A stretch of 38,807 nt of DNA from Mesostigma viride (taxonomy: Eukaryota; Streptophyta; Mesostigmatophyceae; Mesostigmatales; Mesostigmataceae), in the NCBI GenBank assembly GCA_009746045.1, contig RPFO01000149.1:1-38807 (forward strand), given 5' to 3'. Below, one piece after another: positions 19,159 through 27,674 of the stretch; the first letter of the stretch is position 1; each line of letters opens with the position of its first letter. The notes under the pieces are model-generated. The model did not search any database. It was given only the letters and a program-made list of their open reading frames with translations, and was not told the origin of the DNA. The position numbers were made by a program, and so were the translations under genes.

Positions 19159-19187
19159 CCCATTATGTTTTCCTTTCAGGTTGAAGG
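19159..19187 (-). other. Candidate polypurine tract of element B
   Basis: Just upstream of the 3' LTR the minus strand reads GAAAGGAAAAC, then ATAATGGG, then the LTR start. Either purine run could be the tract. Confidence 0.45.
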
Positions 19188-19901
19188 CTAGCGACTTCAA
19201 GCCTGACCCTGCCCAGCTAGGAGACTGACTCCAAGCTGACTGAGGTGCTGAGCAACTGACACCCATACTGCCACATCTGGACTGAAAAAGATGGGCCCCA
19301 GAACTCGTGCAATACTTGTGATGGCATCACGTTTAGCTCAACATGCCCGGGGAGTTCCTCCTCCTCGCGAGCTCACAAGGGAGATAGCTATGCCTGTCTG
19401 CCTATCCAGGGAGTGCATCACCAGCCAAGAGAGCCATTGTAAAAATGCCAAGGTAACCGTTTAAGAGGTTCCAGGTTGTTCCATCATCATCGCCCACTCA
19501 GAGAAAAGAATACCCAGCCAGGCTGGGTCCACTGAGCTCAGGTTACCTGCAACCTGAGGAGTGACAGTAGACAGGTTTATTGCACCCTGCACTGTCCATG
19601 TTGTACCTGCACAACATGTGAGGACCAGCCACCCCTGCCCTGCACAGAGGGGGCTGAAGTCCTAGTGACAGGTGACAGGACTATGACATCCTGGACCTGG
19701 CCACATGGCACCTGCACCATGTGTGAGGACCAGCCACCCCTGCCCTGCACAGTGGTGGCTGAAATCCTGGTGACAGGTGACAGGAATATTTCATCCTGCA
19801 CCTGGGCTGAACACGTTGTACTAGACAACATGACAGCACCCATGCCTTTACTGCCACTGAACAGTTAGGCCAGGTGTCCCAGGATAGCCACAGCATCAAG
19901 T
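19188..19901 (-). other. 3' untranslated region of element B, distal part
   Basis: No coding frame is supported. It contains one tandem duplication (19602-19810). The region continues at 22634-22977 beyond the inserted TIR element. Confidence 0.5.
19602..19810. repeat. Tandem duplication, period about 105 bp
   Basis: The block GTGAGGACCAGCCACCCCTG occurs at 19618 and again at 19723. Both are followed by similar CTGCACAG and GGTGACAGG segments. Two diverged copies are visible. Confidence 0.75.
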
Positions 19902-20014
19902 TTCGTTTAAGTGGCCAGCCGGAGCGGCTGCTTAGGTTTTAGCGGGCAAGTGTTCGAAGCGCGTCATTGGTGAATTACTGGGGAACTTGGGTTTCCCCGC
20001 GAAACTCCAACCGC

Positions 20015-20252
20015 ACGTTCAGATTTCCAAATCTCAAGTAAAGTTCGGCGCAACTTTCTGAACGGGGGCAGTTGACGAGCAGCATTCCTCCGGACGAATG
20101 AATTGCGTTCCATACTTGCGCAAAATTTTGAAAGGTAGCTTGCGTGCAGCCCTACTAAAATTTGCGCGGACGTTCAGATTTCCAAATCTCAAGTAAATTT
20201 CGGCGGAACATTCTGAACGGGGGTAGTTGGCGGGCAGCGTTCCTCCAGACGA
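20015..20252. repeat. Subterminal repeat, period about 155 bp
   Basis: CGTTCAGATTTCCAAATCTC begins at about 20016 and again at 20171. Each copy is followed by TTCGGCG, GAACGGGGG and a CCTCC-GACGAATGAAT block. Confidence 0.8.
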
Positions 20253-20676
20253 ATGAATCGGGGTTCTTTGAACGGAGTTTCTTCTATACGTGAATGCGGG
20301 AACAAGAGGCCGCTGGATGAGCGGCTTATAGGTCGCAGTGTTTACTCGTAGCTGTTTGGCTAGAGCTTTTGTGATTAGTAGATGCAATATAGTGCATGGT
20401 TGAAAAATGAATTAAATAAAATGTGCGTTCCGCGCTTGGGTTGATTATACCCGGGCGGAACGGGGCGTGAGGTGCAGTGCCCCTGAAAAGAACAACCTAC
20501 GCATTATTTAATACTAGCCGTGCAGATTCGGGATATTCTACCCCCGGTCTGTACGGTTAGCGTCTTACTAGCATCCACTAAACATAAGGGTTTAATGATG
20601 TCAGTTAGCTAGGGATAAGGGAGGTTTTGCGACTAAAAGCCGCTCTGGCTGGTTTTGTCGGCCTCTTTCTTTGCTC
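20253..20676. repeat. 424-bp direct repeat, copy 1
   Basis: The block starts ATGAATCGGGGTTC and ends TCTTTCTTTGCTC. It recurs without visible difference at 21636-22059. No TG...CA ends or flanking duplication are seen, so it is treated as an internal duplication and not as an LTR. Confidence 0.9.
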
Positions 20677-21512
20677 GTTGTCGTTGCGGCGGCAGCCGCA
20701 GCTATGGGTGCTGCGGAGCAAAATCCCAAAAGCACTGGTTGCACTGGCCACTTGGCCAGTGGTGAGACTTCCAGTTGTTAACCGGCCAGGCGTAGTTCCT
20801 CGCCCGGTTAACTAAAAGAAAAGAAAAAGATTACCTCCGGTCCGCACCTTTTCCCCAGCTTGGGGTCTTTGGTGGGCCGGATGCCGTGACAGGTGCTCAA
20901 CTGTCGCTTGGTCGGCCCAGTGCGCGAGCTGGTGCTCCGTACCTGGGGATGCTTGCACCCCGGGTTGGAGCCGGATGGCTGGCACTGGCGACCCGTGTCT
21001 CGGTCCGCGGCCTGCGGCTTTTTCTTCGGAAATTGCTGCTGGCCAGCAAACTTTGCAATTGCCTTCCGCCGAGGGGGGGTGGTTGGGGCTGGGGACGGCG
21101 ATGGGAAAAGCGTCTAAGCTAGAAATTTTTTCCCCACGCATAGAAACCTCGGGGGGGAATGCGGTCTTGGCTGAACGGACTCTCGTTCAGCCAGGTGCCT
21201 GGGGCTGTGGCCTCGGGCATCCGGGCTGGCGGGGCCTGGGCTAGGTCCACGTTTTTTCTCGAAGCACCCCGGGTCTATGGGGAGACGGCCATAGCGGTAC
21301 CGACTCGGGGCCCCGAGAGGGGTCATGATAGGCTGGCCGTGCGCAATCGCAGTGCAAATGCGCTGGGCCTTTTTGGGCCTGGCCATGCATCCACAGCCGC
21401 CGGGCACACGCCTCCCGATGTGGGGGGGCTCCCGTTTTGCGGCAGGGCGGTCACTTGTGACAACGAGCAAGGTGGAGTGCGGCTTCAAGGGAAGGCCAGG
21501 GCGGGGGTGATT

Positions 21513-21640
21513 GGGCAACGTACTTCATGAAGGGCCTTGAACGGCGTGCCTCCGGGCATGTCAATTAGTGTCACATGTATGCTTCCACTTATTGTTTTAA
21601 TGAAGATGCTGGTTTTTGTGGGAGCTACGTGGGACATGAA
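21513..21640. repeat. 128-bp direct repeat, copy 1
   Basis: GGGCAACGTACTTC to GGGACATGAA. It recurs identically at 22093-22220 and overlaps the start of the second 424-bp repeat. Confidence 0.9.
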
Positions 21641-22059
21641 TCGGGGTTCTTTGAACGGAGTTTCTTCTATACGTGAATGCGGGAACAAGAGGCCGCTGGA
21701 TGAGCGGCTTATAGGTCGCAGTGTTTACTCGTAGCTGTTTGGCTAGAGCTTTTGTGATTAGTAGATGCAATATAGTGCATGGTTGAAAAATGAATTAAAT
21801 AAAATGTGCGTTCCGCGCTTGGGTTGATTATACCCGGGCGGAACGGGGCGTGAGGTGCAGTGCCCCTGAAAAGAACAACCTACGCATTATTTAATACTAG
21901 CCGTGCAGATTCGGGATATTCTACCCCCGGTCTGTACGGTTAGCGTCTTACTAGCATCCACTAAACATAAGGGTTTAATGATGTCAGTTAGCTAGGGATA
22001 AGGGAGGTTTTGCGACTAAAAGCCGCTCTGGCTGGTTTTGTCGGCCTCTTTCTTTGCTC
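21636..22059. repeat. 424-bp direct repeat, copy 2
   Basis: This is the second copy of 20253-20676, offset by exactly 1383 bp. It is followed by a CCCACCCACCCACC stretch. Confidence 0.9.
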
Positions 22060-22092
22060 CCCACCCACCCACCCTTGTCTTGGTTGCCTCTA

Positions 22093-22220
22093 GGGCAACG
22101 TACTTCATGAAGGGCCTTGAACGGCGTGCCTCCGGGCATGTCAATTAGTGTCACATGTATGCTTCCACTTATTGTTTTAATGAAGATGCTGGTTTTTGTG
22201 GGAGCTACGTGGGACATGAA
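22093..22220. repeat. 128-bp direct repeat, copy 2
   Basis: This copy of 21513-21640 is followed by a second copy (22223-22286) of the 64-bp module seen at 20104-20168 (GCGTTCCATACT...AAATTTGCGCG). Confidence 0.9.
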
Positions 22221-22286
22221 ATGCGTTCCATACTAGCGCAAAATTTTGAAAGGTAGCTTGCGTGTAGCCCTACTAAAATTTGCGCG

Positions 22287-22475
22287 AAGTGTGGGACTGA
22301 AAATTCGTAACGGAAACTTTTTGGTAGTTGCCGTCACTTCCTCTTGTGCAAACGTGTGGGAGTGAAAATTCGTAACGGAAACTTTTTGGTAGTTGCCGTC
22401 ATTTCATTTTGCGCGAGTGTTGGGCTGAAAATTCGTAACGGAAACTTTTTGGTAGTTGGCGTCACTTCCTTTGGT
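22287..22475. repeat. Three-copy subterminal tandem repeat, period 65-73 bp
   Basis: GAAAATTCGTAACGGAAAC followed by TTTTTGGTAGTTG occurs three times (from about 22300, 22364 and 22427). Each copy is followed by a GTCA(C/T)TTC block. Such arrays near a TIR commonly bind transposase. Confidence 0.85.
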
Positions 22476-22633
22476 TCGACTGAAAATTCGCTGAAATTCG
22501 CTGAATTCGTACCGTAGCCTAATTTTTAGTACCTCGAAGTGACGGAGCACCTAAAAATTTGCCCACAAGTACACTTGGCAGCGCGCTCACAGGGAAAAAT
22601 TGTACAGCCGCTCCGGCGGGCCACTTGAACGAA

Positions 22634-22977
22634 TTGTAATGGTGAGCTGGGGTCCTGGGTAACCACCTGTCAAGGGAGCTTTGACCCTCCACTTGAATGG
22701 GAGGCACCTGAGCCACTGAGCTCAAGGCCAATCCACCAAGGCATACAACCCTAGTGGAAAAAGAAAAGTGTGAGATACATCCCATGCCCACCTATGAAGG
22801 TGTGCATAACGAAATTCCATGGTGTTGAAAAAATCGAAACAGATTTTATTGGCATAGGGCACGCAGATGCATGAAAACAGACTCCAACCAACCCCCTTGC
22901 TGGAAGCCACAACCTACCCCTTGGACCTGCCCAAGGGGTACTGGGTGACCTAGGCGGCCCTGGTGAACAGGACCCTG
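22634..22977 (-). other. 3' untranslated region of element B, proximal part
   Basis: It lies directly downstream of the RNase H stop. On the minus strand AATAAA occurs at 22850-22845, which could cause early polyadenylation. No gene is visible. Confidence 0.5.
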
Positions 22978-24252
22978 CTAGGCGTCCCCCCTATGGGGCA
23001 GGGTTGCCTGCTTGCCATAGGGGTTCATCAAGTGGTACAACAGCTGATATTGTTCAGCTGCCTGCTGAGGCACTTTAGTGAGTGCATCAGCAGCGTTGTG
23101 TTTGTCCTCCACGTGACGGGTGGACTCCCAGTAGGTGGACTCCTGTTTCAGGACCACCCAGTCAAGATCAGTGTGGACAGCATAGGGGTTAGCAAGGAAA
23201 CTGAGGACTGACTGACTGTCAGTGAGCAAGTGTGCCACCACCCCAGCATTGCTGCCTGCTTGCATCTGCAACCAAACCAGCACATGATTCAAGTACCTGG
23301 CATGAAGCACTGCTGACACCACTGCCCTGCACTCAGCAGCATTGCTGCTGACAGCCTTGCGTCTATGCAACCGGCTGTACCATGAAATGAGAGACAAGGG
23401 TGCATCATCATTCTGCACAAAATACAAGCCTGACTCCCTTGCCTGCAACTTGGTAATCTGCCTGGACTCCATGGAACTATCCATCATAGCTTGGATGTGA
23501 ATGGTTTTGTGGAGATCCAAGGAGTGCAAGATAAGGGGAGGGCCTTCCTGGAGAGTTTTGGTGATGGCTTTGTGACCTACTTGCATCAAGACATCATCAT
23601 CAACTCTGCTAACCACAGCCAGGTGAGGTGCACACGTTGAGCACAACCACCCCAGCTTGCCTCTAATGGTAGGACAGGCTCCAGGTTTGATTTTTGTTTG
23701 CAAAACCTCCAAGCAGCTGTGCATGTAATCATTGGGAGAGTAAAGTGCACACACCCACTGGTTTTGATGCTGCTGGAGTTGTAACATTGTGCCACAAAAT
23801 TTTATGGCAGTGGTGCCCAGCTCTACTTGCTTGCCAATCTCAAAATGCTGTGACACTTGTTGAATAAAATCATCTACAGCACGCCTTGGCCCAGCAATCA
23901 GCTGATCATCCCCATGCCACACAAAGGTGAGAATGCCATGAGGGTGTGGGACCACAAAGAAGCAAGGGTCTATGTCATCATATCTAGCCCCTAGCTTTTC
24001 AAACACAGCCTGAGCTGACATCCTGAAAATTCGAGGAGCTGATTGCAGCCCTTCAACACCTATGTTAGCTTTCAGGTACTGCTGAGGGATGTGTTTTGCC
24101 CAAACTCTGGGAGTGGAGACTACATACACCTGACCATGCCACACTTGTTGTGCTATCTCAGGTGAGCCTTTCAGGAAAGCCCTTTTAATGTCTGTAGCCT
24201 TACATACATAGTCATCCCCATCATTGAGATGACCCACAAAGACAGACAGCAA
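22978..24252 (-). CDS. Element B Pol: RT palm to RNase H
   Basis: This 424-residue frame begins inside RT. DIKRAFLKG (D21) is the first catalytic block, and HGDD at 113-116 replaces the usual YVDD. RGKLGWLCSTCAPHL marks the RT connection. RNase H follows from about 255, with MMDSSM (candidate first Asp), SWYSRLHRRKAVSSNAAECRAVV (Glu), LLTDSQS (Asp) and a terminal HNAADALTK. The length of the RH part is normal for copia. The start is a frameshift from the upstream RT piece, not a real N-terminus. Confidence 0.85.
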   Translation of the reverse strand: MLSVFVGHLNDGDDYVCKATDIKRAFLKGSPEIAQQVWHGQVYVVSTPRVWAKHIPQQYLKANIGVEGLQSAPRIFRMSAQAVFEKLGARYDDIDPCFFVVPHPHGILTFVWHGDDQLIAGPRRAVDDFIQQVSQHFEIGKQVELGTTAIKFCGTMLQLQQHQNQWVCALYSPNDYMHSCLEVLQTKIKPGACPTIRGKLGWLCSTCAPHLAVVSRVDDDVLMQVGHKAITKTLQEGPPLILHSLDLHKTIHIQAMMDSSMESRQITKLQARESGLYFVQNDDAPLSLISWYSRLHRRKAVSSNAAECRAVVSAVLHARYLNHVLVWLQMQAGSNAGVVAHLLTDSQSVLSFLANPYAVHTDLDWVVLKQESTYWESTRHVEDKHNAADALTKVPQQAAEQYQLLYHLMNPYGKQATLPHRGDA

Positions 24253-24328
24253 GATTTTTAGGATGTTTGCTGAATGCCTGGCGTGTACAACTCTGCCTCT
24301 GTCAGATCAGTGGTGCCCTTGAACTCTG

Positions 24329-24766
24329 TCACACAAGGTCTAGCATGAAAATGACTGACCCATCTGCTGCTGGCTTATGTTTACACACAAACTTCAGGCG
24401 CAAGTGCTTGCACCCTGCAGGCTTTTTGTCAATAGGTGTGACAGGTGGAGTATGAGAAGGACTAAGAGGATCTGGCACTACCCATTCTTCCCTGGCCTTG
24501 TTAAAGGCCTCCACCCATTTTAGGAATCCTATGTGTGTGCGACAGTCTTGCTCTATCTGTTCATAAGAAAGAGGAGACATTTTAGCCACATCATGCTTGC
24601 CCAATCCAAATGAGTTGGGATGAAGTTTTTGGTTGTGAACCAAGTCTGCCACACAGGGTTCTTGCCCTGGGGCATACTTGGGTGTAGCAAATTTTACAGA
24701 AGCAATGTTGGTGTTAAGAAGTTTTTCAAGAGAAATTTTGAAATGATTCAGATCAACACCACCCAT
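24329..24766 (-). pseudogene. Element B Pol: N-terminal RT segment
   Basis: The 145-residue frame includes QDCRTHIGFLKWVEAFNKAREEWVVPD and a KHLRLKFVCKHKPAADG block. These correspond to the RT fingers region (copia 'W..A...E...L...W.LV...K..K'). In element A the equivalent is KAWTLGFVASGHEW and LMFVLKLKEVDG. It is split from the palm frame at 24252 and from the protease frame above by frameshifts. Confidence 0.65.
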
Positions 24767-24785
24767 GTCCTGGATGGATAGTCTA

Positions 24786-25556
24786 TCACTGAGATGAGGA
24801 CACCAGGGTAACAGAGAAAAGGATCCCCCAACAAAGCATTCCCTTTATAACCTTCCAAGACCTGAAAAGGAGTGGGATACCGAGTATAGTCAACATGACC
24901 TGACCTAATACCTTGAGGGATGACTGCCCTGAGAAATCAGCCACATGGTGCCAGGGTGAAGGTTCCAAAGGCATATGGGGCACAGCCAGGGCACTGATAA
25001 TGCTGACCTGGGCTTGTGTGTCCACTGCAACCATAAATGGGCTATTGTCATTCTGCCCAACCTTCCCCACCTTAGCTGATCCTGCAGCAGTTTGAGCTTT
25101 GGCTCTATGAGCTGCTTGTAAAATGCGAACAGCGTCTGCTAGGCTGCGTTTGGAAGGTGCAGCTAGTGGCTGAGCTATGTTCACACTTGAAGAGGTGATA
25201 GGTTGCTGATCACCTGTTTTGCCAATGTGACCCTCTGCTGCAGGGGGCCAAGCCTGCAGTGACTGCCTGCAATCATCAAGGGTGACCTGGGTGTCACAGT
25301 GGGTGTGGCTCTCACACTCACCAGTGGGTGTTCCAAACAACCACTCACTGGGCAACGCTGGGATGCCAGGCAACTGTACAGGGCTGTCGGCCAACAGCTC
25401 TTCCTCCTCTGCCACGTCTGACACAGTTGGAAAATACAATTTCATCCTGTGAGGTGAACACCTGTGAATCTTTCCCGTGTCATTGTGTTTAACTAACACT
25501 GTCCTGCCAGTGGTGTTAAATTTTAGGATGGTGGCTGGCCCATGCCAGGTACCCAC
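24786..25556 (-). pseudogene. Element B Pol: integrase C-terminal tail and protease-like domain
   Basis: The frame opens with an integrase SH3-like tail (GTWHGPATILKF, KIHRCSPHRMKLYF). About 110 residues of linker follow, then a retropepsin-like block: AVDTQAQVSII with D179, then HHVADFSGQSSLKVLGQV and LTILGIPLLF. A one-base shift near 24865 moves the closing part (EGYKGNALLGDPFL) to another frame. Blocks and spacing mirror element A's EVDTNSQVSVI...ILGQNFL, so the assignment is supported by two diverged elements. The catalytic triplet is D-T-Q in place of D-T/S-G. Confidence 0.75.
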
Positions 25557-25561
25557 CTTGC

Positions 25562-26374
25562 CTAGTCCCGACTCCTTGTAGAATAGGACCTGATCCCCTT
25601 CTTGAAGGTGGGACGTGGATGCTTTGCATCCTTGACAGCTAACCTGCTAGCTGTCTGTGCTCGCTGTGCGTTGTATAGGGCTAGTACCTCAGGTGGATAA
25701 ATGCCTGCATGCAATCCATCTGGTGTAATGACCACCCCTTGTGGGGTTTTCATGAGTGGCCTCCTGTTGAGGACTTGGCACAACCTGGTGGACCACAGAG
25801 CTCTGTCAGCATATGACCCACTGTCAGCCAGCAGATTGCCATCTTCTTTGGCTACAAGGGTTTTAATGGACCTGATGGCCCTTTCAATAATGCCTTGCCT
25901 CTCATGATCTTCTAGCCCAGCCAGATCAATAGCCTCACACCCTGGTTCATTGGCAAGACACGTGAACTGCTGATCCAGTAACAATGCCTCCACAGGGTAG
26001 TACCTGGCCTGAGCAATCAAGAGAGCCCTGAGCAACTGTGTCTTGTCCATTCCAGGTAATGGTTCAATGGTTGTGTACCTTGACCATGCATCTTTAAGTG
26101 CCAAGTAAGATTGTCCTTTGATATGAAAGACATCTCCTACCACCCTGCCCTTGCTCTTAGGTGGGGTAGCTACATGCCACTTAGGGGGTTTGGGTGCATT
26201 GAACTGACAATGCTGGCAGTGGGATCTGACCACCTGGCATGCACGTCTGAGTGCTGCCCCCCCTATTGCTGCTGCCACCACCTCTGCACTCACTTCATGC
26301 CCATAAAGGAAATGCAACTGCAAAGCAAGCTCCTGAAAACTGATATGAGCATCCTCTGAGGGGACACTCTGCAC
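25562..26374 (-). CDS. Element B Pol: integrase core
   Basis: The frame shows an HHCC zinc domain (LHFLYGH with H21 and H26, then C53-QH-C56). The catalytic triad is D81 (VVGDVFHI), D134 (LLLDQQFTC) and E164 (GIIERAIRSIK), with D-D spacing of 53 and D-E of 30, close to element A. The beginning is a frameshift from gag (about 26360), and the end is shifted before KEGDQVLFYKESG, judged from element C, which reads through both places. The integrase follows the Gag zinc knuckles with no protease between. Confidence 0.85.
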   Translation of the reverse strand: MQSVPSEDAHISFQELALQLHFLYGHEVSAEVVAAAIGGAALRRACQVVRSHCQHCQFNAPKPPKWHVATPPKSKGRVVGDVFHIKGQSYLALKDAWSRYTTIEPLPGMDKTQLLRALLIAQARYYPVEALLLDQQFTCLANEPGCEAIDLAGLEDHERQGIIERAIRSIKTLVAKEDGNLLADSGSYADRALWSTRLCQVLNRRPLMKTPQGVVITPDGLHAGIYPPEVLALYNAQRAQTASRLAVKDAKHPRPTFKKGIRSYSTRSRD

Positions 26375-26716
26375 ACCTTGGGAACCATAGATGTGAAGGT
26401 TGGTTTAGAGACATAATCTTCTGAAACCAGCTGTAGCACCTTTCCAGAACTGCTCACTGCTCTGACAGTGGGGCATGCAGATGAAAGAGGTGAAGCAGGC
26501 ACACTCAAGCCAGCATGAGAGGGAGACTCACACTTCTTGCCGTAAGGAGGCCGCTTGCAGTCCTTGGGGTCACCGTGGGGCGGCCCGTGGCACTTGTGGC
26601 ACAGGACGTCCAAATGCCCCAGCTCGTCCACGTTCTTGCGGCAGGTGGGCCGCAGGTGGTACTTCATGCCACAGCGGGTGCACCGCTGAGAAGACTTGTC
26701 CTCCTTGTCCTGCTTC

Positions 26717-26764
<48 letters not shown>

Positions 26765-27674
26765 TTGTTGTTGTTGTTGTTGTTGTTGTTGTTGCTGTTG
26801 CTGTTGTTGTTGTTGTTGCTGGAGCTGCCCCCCTTGGAGGGAGACTGCCCCTTACCCTTGCCCTTGCCCCAGCCCCTGCCCTTGCCCTTGCCCTTGCCCT
26901 TGCCCTTTCCCTTAAACATTTGTCCCAGCAGGGACTTGACTTCTGCCATAGTGACAGGTCTCTTGCTCCTGTCTTCCCTCTCCCTATCCTCCTCCTCCCT
27001 CTCTTCCCCCCTGACCCTCTTTACAGAGGTGCCCATGGCCCCCTGGCTAAGGGGAGCCAAGGCCAGCTTGATATAATCCAATGCCTCCTTCATGTCCTCC
27101 CAGTACTTTGCCATTCCTGTTGCAAGCATAGCGTAGGTGTTTTTGTCAAGTTTGAGTTTCTCAAGGAAGGAACGCAGCAAGAACTTGTGATCTAGCTGCT
27201 GGACATCAGGACGTGCTTTGATGGCTAGCTCATATTTCTTTGTCTCAGCCACATAGTCCACTGATGTGACCCTGTATTCCTCTACCCACCTGAATGCCCC
27301 ATAGATGTCCACAGATGAGGGGGTGGAGAGGAGGTCAGTTAGCTCCTTCATGAAAGCCTCCCAAACTGCCCTAGCCTGCGTGTCCTGCCACTTGGGATAC
27401 CTACGCTGGAAGACAAGAATGAGATTCTGAATCTGAGAGAGGACTGATGGTAAAAATCCCCCTGCATGAGAGATCCAAACCAATTCTTGACATTCAGTTC
27501 CTCCCTAGCCAGCTGAAGAGAGAGAAGTGCATGATTCCCCTGCTCCCTAGTATACCCCTCAGGCAGCCCCCTGACATTAATCCTATCCACAGGACGGTTT
27601 TCATTGTAAGTGGGCAACCTAGAGGGGGATGCAGGGGGAGAGGGAGAAGATGGTGTTGCTGCTGCAGCATTCAC
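26290..27674 (-). CDS. Element B Gag: capsid, KG repeats, poly-Asn, two zinc knuckles
   Basis: The upstream part (27420-27674) and the main frame (26290-27483) join by a shift near 27440. A capsid-like helical domain has QIQNLILVFQRRYPKW, VWEAFMKELTDLL and FLLRSFLEKLKLDKNTY. A Lys-Gly repeat follows, then a long Asn run with a few Ser and Lys. Two zinc knuckles end the protein: CTRCGMKYHLRPTC (CX2CX4HX4C) and CHKCHGPPHGDPKDC (CX2CX4HX5C). It ends by frameshift into integrase. The start is not an ATG: the frame is continuous upstream with the pre-Gag region, apart from a one-base indel near 27680. Confidence 0.8.
26717..26818 (-). repeat. (AAC)n microsatellite encoding poly-Asn in Gag
   Basis: On the minus strand about 34 AAC-type codons, with AGC and AAA interruptions, encode an asparagine tract. 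The counterpart in element C (37387-37564) is longer and out of frame. Confidence 0.9.

Larger units (their letters stand above)
19902..22633. mobile_element. TIR element of unassigned superfamily inside element B 3' UTR
   Basis: The left end (19902-19930, TTCGTTTAAGTGGCC then AGCCGGAGCGGCTG) and the right end (22605-22633, reverse complement) match over about 29 bp with two mismatches. The 2.7 kb between them is built of repeated modules: a 424-bp direct repeat, a 128-bp repeat, a 64-bp repeat and subterminal tandem repeats. No transposase is recognised. No clear target duplication could be read, so the superfamily is open. A Lys/Gln-rich, Cys-containing minus-strand frame at about 20840-21075 (with PGCKHP and QLSTCHGIRP) may be a captured gene fragment. 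Confidence 0.65.

Noticed and set aside
20253-22059. 424-bp direct repeats as LTRs of a small retrotransposon
   Set aside because: No TG...CA ends, primer site, polypurine tract or flanking duplication; they lie within a larger TIR-bounded element.
26515-27195. Plus-strand frame with poly-Val/poly-Leu runs antisense to gag
   Set aside because: It is the mirror of the AAC microsatellite and Lys-Gly repeat; the real gene is on the minus strand.
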